Assembly: GCF_004535825.1 (NCBI RefSeq)
Contig: NZ_SGVY01000021.1
Coordinates: forward strand, 1 to 64,000
Direction of reading: 5' to 3'
DNA length: 64,000 nt
DNA from: Segatella hominis
GTDB taxonomy: Bacteria; Bacteroidota; Bacteroidia; Bacteroidales; Bacteroidaceae
Below, in pieces: positions 46,053 to 55,900 of the stretch. Made by a program: the position numbers and the translations under genes. The notes under the pieces are model-generated. The model saw only the letters and a list, made by a program, of their open reading frames with translations, was not told where the DNA came from and made no database searches. Position 1 is the stretch's first letter. Each line of letters starts with the position of its first letter.

Positions 46053-46592
46053 TTACACCTCCATGGTTGCCATGACTTCCAATGTATCCAAATTGTACAT
46101 GGTGAACTTACCGTCCTCTAAGGTGGCGATGGTAGGAGGATTGCCGCCCTTAGGGAAGGTGATGCTGCCCGTATTGCAGATGGCACGGTCGGAATGCGAC
46201 AATTCCCAGAGATGAGAATGACCATAGATGATGGCATCATAAGGTCCCTTAGGCATATTCTCCTTATTATATATATGTCCGTGGGTCAGCAGGTATCGCT
46301 TGCCGTTATCCACGAGCAGGGCGTAGGTTTCCATGATAGGGAAATCGAGCAGCATCTGATCGACTTCTGCATCACAGTTGCCACGTACGGCGATAATTTG
46401 GTCTGCCAGACCATTGAGACGCTCCACGATGCCCTTAGGGTCGATGCCCTCCGGAATGCGGTTGCGGGGACCATAGTTGATGATGTCACCCATGATGCAC
46501 ATCATATCACACTTCTGAGCCTCATAGAAGTCGAGTGCCCGTTCTAATGCTGGCAAACAGCCATGTATATCCGAAAATAAGAGGTATTTCAT
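46053..46592 (-). CDS. YfcE-type metallophosphoesterase
   Basis: 179 residues from the ATG at 46592. The dinuclear metal motifs are in order: DIHG (8-11), GDIINYGPRN, GNCD, THGH and YGHSHLW. The YfcE family hydrolyses phosphodiesters and is cytosolic; the natural substrate is unknown. The open frame continues 58 codons upstream through a TAATTTTG promoter box and over the nqr terminator, so the short start is preferred. Confidence 0.88.
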   Translation of the reverse strand: MKYLLFSDIHGCLPALERALDFYEAQKCDMMCIMGDIINYGPRNRIPEGIDPKGIVERLNGLADQIIAVRGNCDAEVDQMLLDFPIMETYALLVDNGKRYLLTHGHIYNKENMPKGPYDAIIYGHSHLWELSHSDRAICNTGSITFPKGGNPPTIATLEDGKFTMYNLDTLEVMATMEV

Positions 46593-46670
46593 ATTTCTTC
46601 TTTCCTTTTGATTTCTATTATTTTGATACGATTCTGTCACTGTTGATCCATTGTGACGGATAACATGATG

Positions 46671-46678
46671 CAAAATTA
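46671..46678 (-). promoter_or_regulatory. Promoter -7 box of the YfcE-type gene
   Basis: TAATTTTG on the minus strand with a TTG 20 bp upstream (46699-46701). Confidence 0.5.
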
Positions 46679-46732
46679 GGAAAAAAACGACAAACTGCCA
46701 AGATTTATAGTCAAGAAGTCTGTTAACAATAC

Positions 46733-46782
46733 AAAAAAAGCCGTTGGGCATCATGAGGCTACTCATGAGCTCAACGGCTTTT
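46733..46782 (-). terminator. Terminator of the nqr operon
   Basis: An outer stem (46736-46746 with 46772-46782) and an inner stem (46751-46757 with 46762-46768), followed by seven T on the minus strand, just after nqrF. Confidence 0.87.
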
Positions 46783-46789
46783 ATTATCT

Positions 46790-48064
46790 TTATCCGAAGT
46801 TATCATACATGATGCTCTCAGGATCCACACCGAGAGAATCCAGATAATCGGTTACGGTCTTGATCAACATTGGAGGTCCGCAGAGATAGTACTCGCAATC
46901 CTCTGGTGCCTCGTGATCCTTCAAGTAGGTATCACGGATGCAGTTAACAGCAAAGCCCTCGTAGTACTTCACGCCCTGAGCATCTGCCACTGGGTCCTTG
47001 CGGTCCAATGAAAGATGGAAGTGGAAGTTAGGGAATTCCTTCTCAAGCTCCCAGAAGTCCTCCAGGAAGAACGCCTCACCCAACGCACGAGCACCATAGA
47101 AGAAGTGCAACTCACGGTCGGTAGTATGCAATGTCTTGGTCATGTGCATAATCTGCGCACGCAATGGAGCCATACCGGCACCACCACCAATCCAGATCAT
47201 CTCCTTGCCAGAAGTGAAGTTAGGATGGAAGTCACCGTAAGGACCACTCATCATTACCTTGTCGCCTGGCTTCAATGAGAAGATGTAAGAAGAAGCGATA
47301 CCTGTTGGTACGTTCTGGAATCCTACCTGTGGACGTGGCAAGAATGGAGTTGTAGCGATACGAACAGTCAAGGTGATGATGTCACCCTCGTCAGGATAGT
47401 TCGCCATAGAGTAAGCACGAATGGTAGGCTCTGGGTTGTGAGCCTTGAGAGAGAAGATGTTGAACTTCTTCCATGCTCCGATGTACTCCTCGCCAATGAG
47501 ATCCTTGTCGAAGTCCTTGTCGTAATCGATGCAGTCGTATGCAGGAATCTTGATCTGAGCGTAAGAACCCGGAACGAAGTCCATGTGCTCGCCTGGAGGC
47601 AGAGCCACCTTGAACTCCTTGATGAAGCTGGAAACGTTCTTGTTGGAGATCACCTCGCACTCCCACTCTTTCACGCCCATCACACTCTCAGGCACCTTGA
47701 TCTTCAGGTCGCCCTTCACCTTGCACTGGCATCCCAGGCGCCAGTGGTCCTTGATCTGCTTGCGGGTGAAGTGAGGCTTCTCAGAATCGAGAATCTCGCC
47801 GCCGCCTTCGAGCACCTGAACCTTACACTGGCCACAACTTGCCTTACCGCCGCAGGCAGAAGGCAGGAAGATGCCGTTCTCATTCAGCGTAGTCATCAAA
47901 CTGCTGCCCTGAGGCACGTTGATGGTCTTATCGCCATTGATTTCGATATTTACATTTCCGCTTGGGCTGAGATACTTCTTAGCCACGAGCAGAATGATAA
48001 CCAGCAGGAGAATCACTACGAGGAAAACTCCGATACTAGCCAATATAAATGATGTATTACCCAT
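46790..48064 (-). CDS. nqrF: Na+-translocating NADH:quinone reductase subunit F
   Basis: A 424-residue electron-input subunit that oxidises NADH. One N-terminal helix (about 6-28), a ferredoxin-like [2Fe-2S] domain with C-x5-C-x2-C (CGGKASCGQC) and a distal Cys, then the FAD motif RAYSMAN and the NADH motif GGGAGMAPLR. It is the last gene of the six-gene operon, 18 bp after nqrE. Confidence 0.96.
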   Translation of the reverse strand: MGNTSFILASIGVFLVVILLLVIILLVAKKYLSPSGNVNIEINGDKTINVPQGSSLMTTLNENGIFLPSACGGKASCGQCKVQVLEGGGEILDSEKPHFTRKQIKDHWRLGCQCKVKGDLKIKVPESVMGVKEWECEVISNKNVSSFIKEFKVALPPGEHMDFVPGSYAQIKIPAYDCIDYDKDFDKDLIGEEYIGAWKKFNIFSLKAHNPEPTIRAYSMANYPDEGDIITLTVRIATTPFLPRPQVGFQNVPTGIASSYIFSLKPGDKVMMSGPYGDFHPNFTSGKEMIWIGGGAGMAPLRAQIMHMTKTLHTTDRELHFFYGARALGEAFFLEDFWELEKEFPNFHFHLSLDRKDPVADAQGVKYYEGFAVNCIRDTYLKDHEAPEDCEYYLCGPPMLIKTVTDYLDSLGVDPESIMYDNFG

Positions 48065-48082
48065 ATCTATAGTCCTCCTTTT

Positions 48083-48706
48083 TTAGATTTTCAAGCCTGA
48101 GAAGCAAAGCATAGCCATTGCCATGAGGCCTACTGTGATAAATGTGATGCCGAGTCCCTGCAATGGCTTTGGCACGTCGCAATACTGCATCTTCTCACGG
48201 ATGGCACCCATCAAGACGATGGCGAGTGTCCAACCGAGACCGGAACCTACTGCATATACAATGCTATCCCATACTGAGGTGATAGCCTGAGTATTGGTAG
48301 GATCCATCAGGATGCGCTGCTGCATGAAGAGTGATGCACCCATGATGGCACAGTTTACGGCAATCAATGGCAGGAAGATACCCAAAGCTGCATAGAGCGA
48401 TGGAGAGAACTTCTCTACAACCATCTCGACCAACTGCACGATACCGGCGATGACTGCGATGAAGAGGATGAAACTCAGATAAGTGAGATCCACACCTAAG
48501 ATTCCGTCAGCGCTGAGCACCTTGGTCTGCAGGAGATAATCTACTGGTACGGTGATGAGCAACACGAAGGTTACTGCAAGACCCAATCCCAAAGAGGTCT
48601 TCACGTTCTTAGATACTGCCAAGTATGAACACATACCCAAGAAGTAGGCGAAGATCATGTTATCGACGAAAATCGAACGGAAAAACAAACTTATTGCGTG
48701 CTCCAT
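48083..48706 (-). CDS. nqrE: Na+-translocating NADH:quinone reductase subunit E
   Basis: A 207-residue integral membrane subunit with six predicted helices, paired with NqrD in sodium transport and carrying part of an intramembrane Fe site. The start MEHAISLFF at 48706 is chosen because it lies 1 bp after the nqrD stop; the frame extends 10 codons into nqrD. Confidence 0.95.
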   Translation of the reverse strand: MEHAISLFFRSIFVDNMIFAYFLGMCSYLAVSKNVKTSLGLGLAVTFVLLITVPVDYLLQTKVLSADGILGVDLTYLSFILFIAVIAGIVQLVEMVVEKFSPSLYAALGIFLPLIAVNCAIMGASLFMQQRILMDPTNTQAITSVWDSIVYAVGSGLGWTLAIVLMGAIREKMQYCDVPKPLQGLGITFITVGLMAMAMLCFSGLKI

Positions 48707-48707
48707 C

Positions 48708-49334
48708 TTACTTTTCCTCCTTATAAATATAGGCACGATGTACCCAGATTACACATCCAACGAGAATCAGCGCCATCGCTGGCATCGTCATCATACCGTT
48801 GTTAACATATCCGAAATCGTAAGCTCCCTCTGGAATCAGCTGGAAACCGAGCAATGAGCCACGGCCTAAAAGCTCACGTACTGCACCCACAATCACGAGG
48901 ATGAGGGCGTAACCCAAACCATTACCTACACCATCGAGGAATGAAGGCCAAGGCTTGTTCATCATGGCAAATGCCTCCAAACGACCCATCAGGATACAGT
49001 TGGTGATGATCAGACCTACATACACGGAGAGCTGCACGCTCACATCGTAGGCGAAAGCCTTCAATACCTGGCTCACGATGGTAACCAAGGCAGCAACTAC
49101 CACCAGCTGAACGATGATACGGATGCGCTGAGGGATGGTGTTGCGGATGATGGAAATAATCACATTAGAGAATGCCGTGATGATCGTAACGGCAAGTCCC
49201 ATCACAATGGCTGGCTTCAACTGTGAAGTAACAGCCAAGGCACTACAGATACCAAGCACCTGGACGAGGACAGGGTTGTCACCGTTCAATGGCTTGATGA
49301 ATGCCTCCTTATTTTGTTTACTAAATAATGCCAT
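48708..49334 (-). CDS. nqrD: Na+-translocating NADH:quinone reductase subunit D
   Basis: A 208-residue, six-helix membrane subunit homologous to NqrE, with the helix-3 GLIITNCILMGRLEAFAM segment typical of the NqrD/RnfE family. It is 12 bp after nqrC. Confidence 0.95.
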   Translation of the reverse strand: MALFSKQNKEAFIKPLNGDNPVLVQVLGICSALAVTSQLKPAIVMGLAVTIITAFSNVIISIIRNTIPQRIRIIVQLVVVAALVTIVSQVLKAFAYDVSVQLSVYVGLIITNCILMGRLEAFAMMNKPWPSFLDGVGNGLGYALILVIVGAVRELLGRGSLLGFQLIPEGAYDFGYVNNGMMTMPAMALILVGCVIWVHRAYIYKEEK

Positions 49335-49346
49335 AATATCGCTTAA

Positions 49347-49949
49347 TTATTTAATGAATTTAGCAAGACCTTCCTTGAGCATAGCATCCACACCATCGGA
49401 TGTCAATGTAGCACCTGTCACGGCATCCACATTGTTTGGGTCGCCTGCTGGAGCGTCTTTCTCAACGCCGAGCGCGATGCCCTGTACGCCATCCTTGTGA
49501 ATCTTCTTGCCCTGGAACTTCTGCTGCCACTTCAGGTTGTCCTTGATTTCAGCACCGAGTCCGGCTGTCTCGCCTTCGTGGTTAAAATATACGCCATAGA
49601 TGGTGTTGTTGTCGGCATCTACGGCAATGAAGCCTGAGATACCACCCCAGAGACCCATACCCTTTACAGAATATACAGTCTTCTTCTGACCATCAATCTC
49701 GCACTCGTAATACTTCATGCCGTCCTTCTCCTTCTCAGCCTTTACCACCTCTTTATATTTGGCAGCCGCAGTTGCATTGTCGAGGTCGCGGAGGTTGAGT
49801 GAGTTCAGAATCTGCTTCTGAGTATCCAGTGCCACGTTAGCATCCTGTGTTGCCTTCAATGAAGAAGACACGAATGCGAGCAGGAATGCTACGATTACCA
49901 CGATGATAACCGAATAGATAATAGTATAGCTATTTGAATTTGTCTTCAT
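49347..49949 (-). CDS. nqrC: Na+-translocating NADH:quinone reductase subunit C
   Basis: A 200-residue subunit with an N-terminal membrane anchor (about 9-30) and a periplasmic FMN-binding domain. The threonine for covalent FMN attachment is in TGATLTSDGV near residue 180. It is 18 bp after nqrB. Confidence 0.95.
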   Translation of the reverse strand: MKTNSNSYTIIYSVIIVVIVAFLLAFVSSSLKATQDANVALDTQKQILNSLNLRDLDNATAAAKYKEVVKAEKEKDGMKYYECEIDGQKKTVYSVKGMGLWGGISGFIAVDADNNTIYGVYFNHEGETAGLGAEIKDNLKWQQKFQGKKIHKDGVQGIALGVEKDAPAGDPNNVDAVTGATLTSDGVDAMLKEGLAKFIK

Positions 49950-49967
49950 ATCTACATTCCTCCTACA

Positions 49968-51125
49968 TTATTTAATTGCACGTTTAGCACGGCGAGAGAT
50001 GTTGCTCTGTACTACACAGTAGTCGATGAGTGGAGCAAACATATTGCCGAAGAAGATAGCGAGCATCATACCCTCTGGATAACCTGGGTTCATCACGCGT
50101 ACGATAACGGCGATGGCACCGATGAAGAATCCGTAGAAGTACTTTCCCTTTTCTGTACGGGCAGAGGTTACAGGGTCGGTAGCCATGAATACGGCACCGA
50201 AGCAGAAACCACCGAGAACGATGTGCTCATACCAAGCGATAGGTGTCATACCGAGCGCCTGGAAGATGAGGGCCATCACGATACCGCCTGCGAATACAGA
50301 ACCCATGGTCTTCCAAGATGCGATACCTGTCCAGAGAAGGATAATGGCACCGATGGCAATGGCGATGACAGATGTCTCACCGATACAGCCCGGGATGAAA
50401 CCTGTGATGGCGTCGCAGAGATTAGCGGTAGGTGTAATGTTCTGAGCCAACTGTCCGAGCGGAGTAGCCGCTGTGAATCCGTCTGGCAAGGTATTGCCGA
50501 GACCGAAGATGGCATCCTTGGCAATCCAAACCTTATCACCACTCATAGCCAATGGATATGAGAAGAAGAGGAACATACGGGCACCTACAGCCACATTGAA
50601 GATGTTCATACCTGTACCACCGAAGATTTCCTTGCAGAAGATAACTGCGAAGGCGCAAGCCAAGGCAAGCATCCAGAGCGGTGTAGTGATAGGAATGATC
50701 AATGGGATGATGATACCGCTGACGAGATAACCCTCCTGGATTTCCTCGTGCTTCCACTGAGCCCAGGCAAACTCGATGCCGAGACCCACGATGTAGCTAA
50801 CCAGCAACTTAGGGAGGACAGCTAAGAATCCGAAGCCGAAGACCTCGATGAAGCTGGCAGTATCCAATGTACCGGCAGCCTTGAAATTCTGGTATCCCAC
50901 ATTATACATACCGAAGAGCAATGCAGGAATCAGGGCGATTACCACAAAGCTCATGATGCGCTTCGAGTCGATAGAGTCGTGAATATTAGCTCCGCTCTTC
51001 GCTGTCGTGTTAGGCACGTACAGGAAACTCTCGAAACCATCGAAGACACTCTCGAAGGCATGAAGCTTACCTCCCTCCTGGAAGTTAGGCTTTATCTTAT
51101 TGAGATAATTTCTTAATGCACTCAT
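49968..51125 (-). CDS. nqrB: Na+-translocating NADH:quinone reductase subunit B
   Basis: A 385-residue, ten-helix membrane core of the pump. The GFTAATPLGQ segment near residue 218 corresponds to the covalent FMN-threonine site of the family. A cytosolic N-terminus of about 55 residues precedes the first helix, as usual. It is 23 bp after nqrA. Confidence 0.95.
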   Translation of the reverse strand: MSALRNYLNKIKPNFQEGGKLHAFESVFDGFESFLYVPNTTAKSGANIHDSIDSKRIMSFVVIALIPALLFGMYNVGYQNFKAAGTLDTASFIEVFGFGFLAVLPKLLVSYIVGLGIEFAWAQWKHEEIQEGYLVSGIIIPLIIPITTPLWMLALACAFAVIFCKEIFGGTGMNIFNVAVGARMFLFFSYPLAMSGDKVWIAKDAIFGLGNTLPDGFTAATPLGQLAQNITPTANLCDAITGFIPGCIGETSVIAIAIGAIILLWTGIASWKTMGSVFAGGIVMALIFQALGMTPIAWYEHIVLGGFCFGAVFMATDPVTSARTEKGKYFYGFFIGAIAVIVRVMNPGYPEGMMLAIFFGNMFAPLIDYCVVQSNISRRAKRAIK

Positions 51126-51148
51126 TTTTTATTTATTCATTATTGGAA

Positions 51149-52504
51149 TTAAGCATTCTCCTTACGCAAGGTATTCAAACCGTCACGTACAATCTTCTGG
51201 AGTTCGAGCTTGGAACTATCTACAAACTCAGCTACAGCAAAGTCTTCTGGGCTCACCTCGTAGATACCGAGTTGCTCCTGCTTGTCGATATCGCCTGTGA
51301 TGATGGCCTTGATGAGATACTCACCATAGATGTCCATTGGCAATACAGAGTCGTACTCGCCGCTCATGATCATGTGGCGCTCACCACCCTTCACACGTGC
51401 ATCCAGCGCATATTCCTTCTTCTTGCCGAAAAGCCATGAGAAATAGCTGCGGGATGTAGAGAACTGATCGGTGCGTGGAAGTATCCAGCCCAGCATCTCA
51501 TCCTTGTCGTCACCCTCTGGAATAGCGGTGATCTCTGAGGTGTGTCCACCTACATAAGAGGCAAGTGATGCTTGAGTACCTGTCAGAGGATTGCCATTGA
51601 TAACTCGCACGTGCTCAGTAGTTTTCAACTGGTCGGCTACAAAAGCACTCAAAGGGGTACCTACCAATACTTCAGCATAACCTGGAGTCTTGATTTCGCT
51701 ACCGGCTACTGCTACCCTCTTGCTGAGATCCACCTTACCAGTAAGGAAGAGGCGACCGAAGAAGATAACGGCTGCAGGATCTACTGTCCATACCACCTCA
51801 CCCTTGTTGACTGGGTCGATATGGTTGACCTGTACACCCACATTACCAGCAGGACAAGGACCATCGAAGATGTTCAATTCTACCTCCTTACTTGCCATCA
51901 ATGCTACATTTGGCTGATTGATACCTGCACCGAGGTAAGTCTTGGCGATCTTGCTCAATGCGGTAAGACCTGTCTTGAATGCCTGCTCGTTGCCGAGAAG
52001 TTCCACCTCAAAGTCGGCTGCCAACGGCATATCACGAAGTGTGGAAACAAAAATTGCCTTAGGCGTTGTGTCTGGAGTTGTTGACACAGCGTAAGGCAAC
52101 TGGTTGATGTATCCGAAAAGTCCCGCCTCAAGCAGAGCCTGCTTGACAGCGTCGCCATCCATCTCATCCACAATCTTCTTACCGAAATCCGTTGAGGTCT
52201 GCTCAGCATCGGCCTTTACCTTGATGCAGAGTACCTTGCGGCGGTCACCCCTCTCTATGGCGGTCACAACACCACTCACAGGTGAGGCAAACTTCACCTC
52301 TGGGCATGCCTTATTGACAAATAAGGCATCACCGGCACTGACATGGTCACCCTCGCGCACTACTACCTTAGGAGTAACACCTACAAAAGCCTCAGGAACG
52401 AGTGCATACTCGTCAGTCTCTGACACTTGCAGCGCAACATCCTTGGAAGCCTTCCCCTTCAGGTTAATGTCCAAGCCTTTACGTAACTTAATTACATTTG
52501 CCAT
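51149..52504 (-). CDS. nqrA: Na+-translocating NADH:quinone reductase subunit A
   Basis: A 451-residue soluble cytosolic subunit that contributes to quinone reduction. It begins VIKLRKGLDINLKGKA and has the biotinyl/lipoyl-like N-terminal fold (VREGDHVSAGDALFVNK). First gene of nqrABCDEF, which couples NADH oxidation to Na+ export in the inner membrane. A long leader of about 240 nt precedes it. Confidence 0.95.
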   Translation of the reverse strand: MANVIKLRKGLDINLKGKASKDVALQVSETDEYALVPEAFVGVTPKVVVREGDHVSAGDALFVNKACPEVKFASPVSGVVTAIERGDRRKVLCIKVKADAEQTSTDFGKKIVDEMDGDAVKQALLEAGLFGYINQLPYAVSTTPDTTPKAIFVSTLRDMPLAADFEVELLGNEQAFKTGLTALSKIAKTYLGAGINQPNVALMASKEVELNIFDGPCPAGNVGVQVNHIDPVNKGEVVWTVDPAAVIFFGRLFLTGKVDLSKRVAVAGSEIKTPGYAEVLVGTPLSAFVADQLKTTEHVRVINGNPLTGTQASLASYVGGHTSEITAIPEGDDKDEMLGWILPRTDQFSTSRSYFSWLFGKKKEYALDARVKGGERHMIMSGEYDSVLPMDIYGEYLIKAIITGDIDKQEQLGIYEVSPEDFAVAEFVDSSKLELQKIVRDGLNTLRKENA

Positions 52505-52931
52505 AACTACATATTAAATATTTATATAAACTGATTTTCGTTCTTATTACTTTCGTTGAAAACTATTTCTTTCATCTCCTACAGTTCTCACGAATTATCT
52601 TTCATACTGCATCTTCGCCAGTGAAGATAAATCTGCGTAAATCTGCGTAATCTGTGGGCTTTTTTCCCTTCGTCTCATTCCCGTTGACTCACAAGTCAAA
52701 ATGTCGGCTAAACAGAGACTTTATACATTAAAAACTGCAAACATTGCTGCAAAATTAGCAAAAAAAAGTAAGAATGGAAAGAAAAAAGGGCGAATTATTC
52801 GGTATTGTAATAAAAAAGCAGTATTTTTGCCAAAAAAATTAATAAATATTCAGTGGCTCGAAAGATTTTGGCAAATACACTTTGCAAAATTCACTTCGAT
52901 TCTGCCGCTAATCACATAAAATAGTAAAGCT
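52505..52931. promoter_or_regulatory. Divergent control region between nqrA and tamB
   Basis: Minus strand: TAATTTTG (52751-52758) with TTTC 20 bp upstream (52779-52782) for nqr. Plus strand: TATTTTTG (52822-52829) with TTCG 20 bp upstream (52798-52801) for tamB. The nqr leader contains a short stretch (52627-52662) of the ATCTGCGTAAATCTG repeat seen at 57-58 and 61 kb. The open frame 52701-52919 runs across both promoters and is not called a gene. Confidence 0.5.
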
Positions 52932-55900
52932 CTGAAAAAGTTAAAACATATATTCAACGGCATCATCTGGACACTGGTAGGTGTCTATGTTCTGCTCACT
53001 GTATTGGTACACCTCTCTCCAGTACAGCACTTCTTGGGTTCTCAGGTTTCAAGTGTACTCGCCGATAAATTCGATACGAAAGTGACGGTGGGAAGCGTGA
53101 ATTTAGGTTTCTTCAACCGTATCATCATTGATGACGTGATGATGTACGACCAGAAAGGCGACAGCATGATCTATGCGTCCAGAATTTCGGCAAAGGTCAG
53201 TTTGCTGCCTCTGCTCAACCATAAGATTTCCATCGCATCGGCACAGCTGTTCGGTCTGAAAGCCAACCTGTATCAGCAGACGGCACAGAGCAAGCACAAC
53301 TTCCAGTTTGTGCTCGACTCATTGGCTTCCAAGGATACCACCAAGCATACGCCACTCGACCTGCACATAGGAAGTCTGATCATCCGACACGGTGCGGTGA
53401 AGTATGACAAGCGGTATATCGCTTCTCAACCCGGGGTCTTCTCACCTGCTCATATCAGCATCAGCGACCTCTCGACCCACATTATAGCCAATCACATCAC
53501 TGATGACGCTATCAATCTGCATATCAAGAAATTAGCGTTCCGCGATAAATCAGGACTTCAACTGAATTCTCTCAGTTTTAAGTTGGTGGCGGACAAGCGT
53601 GAAGCTTCGCTGAAGGAGTTTGAACTGCAGTTGCCACATTCTGATATCACCTTAGGCGACATACATGCCACTTACCGATTTGATAACGGGAAGTTGGTGA
53701 TGCCAAGTCTGCAATATTCGGGCAGTATCGAACAGTCGAAAATCACCCTGTCAGACATCGCCTGCCTGCTCCCTATCTTCCGTCATTTCGAGGATGCCGT
53801 ATTCTTCGACACACAGTTTACAGGCACCTCTACCTCACTGAGATGTCAGAAGATTAACTTCAAGACGGGAAGCGGCAGCATCAATCTGCAGGCTAAAGGA
53901 AGAATCAGCGACTGGAACAGCCATCCGGCATGGGATGTGGATATCGCCAATCTCAACCTGACCGAAGGGGGCATCAGTTTCATCTCTCATAATTTAGGCA
54001 AGAAAATTAATGTTCCTAAAGAAGTGACCCGTCTCGGAGGCATCCACTATGTGGGCCATCTCAGCGGTCGTGGCGACAGACTCAGTTCGAAGGGAAGATT
54101 GGAAACGGGCGCTGGAAATGCTGACATCCAACTCTCCAAGAACGGCAAAAATATCCAGGCTAAAATAGCGACCAAGGGTATTGCCCTCGACCGCATCTTA
54201 GCCAACAAAACCTTCGGACAGGTGGCTACTACCATCGAGGTGAAAGGCAACAAGGACCATCTGGTGGCAAAAGGTGAAATCAGCCGTTTCGACTACAATA
54301 AATACAGTTTCCGCAATATCAGTCTGGACGGACAGTACAACCACGGAATCGTAAAGGGACTCGCCTCCATCGACGACCCGAACATCCGCGTGGACATTGA
54401 GGGAAACTATGCCATGAAGGGCAACAAGTATGCCATCAATACGCATATCGACCATCTGCAACCTTCCATTCTCGGAGTGAAGATGGCAGACAAGGACTAC
54501 AGTCTCGACGATATCGACCTGAGCGCCAACAACCAGAGCAGCGACAGTTATCTCGATCTGGAAGCTCCTTTCATGAGCCTGCATGCAAGAGGACAATACA
54601 ATCTCTCTACGTTAGTATCGAGCATACAGAACATGATAGCAGAAAAATTGCCCACACTGCCTGGCATCAAGAAGACGAAGGCGAAGGGTGACAACGACTT
54701 CACCCTGCAGGGCAACATCTATTCTACCGAGGTGCTCAACAAGATATTAGGCATTCCATTAGCTATCAGTTCGCCTATCCACATCAACGGAAACATATCG
54801 GAACAGAGCAATGAGTTGAACCTCTACCTCAGTGCCCCACTCTTCAGTTATAACGGCAAACCGTTCCACAACGGAAACGTGGAACTCACCACCCTGGACA
54901 ATGCGCTCAACCTGGAAGCACGCATCACACAGGGTATGCCTTACGAGAAGGCTCCGGAAATCAAACTGAAAGCAGCGGCGGCAGACAATGTGCTCTCTAC
55001 ATTACTCAATTATAACAACCATTCATCCAAGCTGCCATTAAGCGGTTTGCTGAATGCTGATACCCGATTCTCAAAGAATGAACAGGGACAGTTGACCATA
55101 CAGACCAGCGTGAAACCATCTAACCTGATGTTGGGAGATACGCAATGGGATGTGAAGGCATCTACCGTGGAATACCACAAAAACCACCTCACCGTGGATA
55201 ATTTCGTAGTGAAACACGACAAGCAGCACGTCATCATCAATGGTATGGCTACTCCTAACAAGGAGGATTCCATCGTGGCTGACCTGAAGGACGTAGATGT
55301 GGCATACATCCTCAACCTCGTCAACTTCCACTCGGTGGATTTCACAGGAAAAGCGACAGGAAAGGCTGTCGTGAAGTCTATCTTCCAGAATCCGGATGCC
55401 TACGCCAAGTTGGACATCCAGGACTTCACCTTCGAGAACGGACCGATGGGCATTCTCCATGCCTTCGTAAACTTCAACAAGGAAGACGAACAGATAGACA
55501 TCAGGGCTACTGCTGATGAAGGACCTGGACGACAGACCTACATCAACGGCTATGTATCTCCTAAGCGCAACTATATCGACCTCGGTATTGAGGCCGCCGG
55601 AACCAATATGAAATTCATGGAGAACTTCTGTGGCAGTTTCATGGATCATCTTGAGGCACAGGGTCACGGAAAGGTGAACGTAGTGGGTGACCTGAAGGAA
55701 ATCAACCTCGTGGGCGACATAGAAATAAGCGGTAAGATGCACATGAAGCAGTTGGGCACCGAATATCACTTTGACAGACTCCGTGCTCATGCCATCCCTG
55801 ACGACATCCTGCTGATAAACGATACCATCTACGACTGCAACAACAACATTGCCGTGGTAAACGGTGGCATCCATCATAAGCACCTCACCAAGTTGAGCTA

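Noticed and set aside
46593-46766. 58-codon N-terminal extension of the YfcE-type protein
   Set aside because: It runs over a promoter box and the nqr terminator; the family begins with the MKYLLFSDIHG strand.
52701-52919. 72-codon frame between nqrA and tamB
   Set aside because: It crosses two opposed promoters, is Lys-rich from an AT-rich tract and ends just before the TamB anchor.
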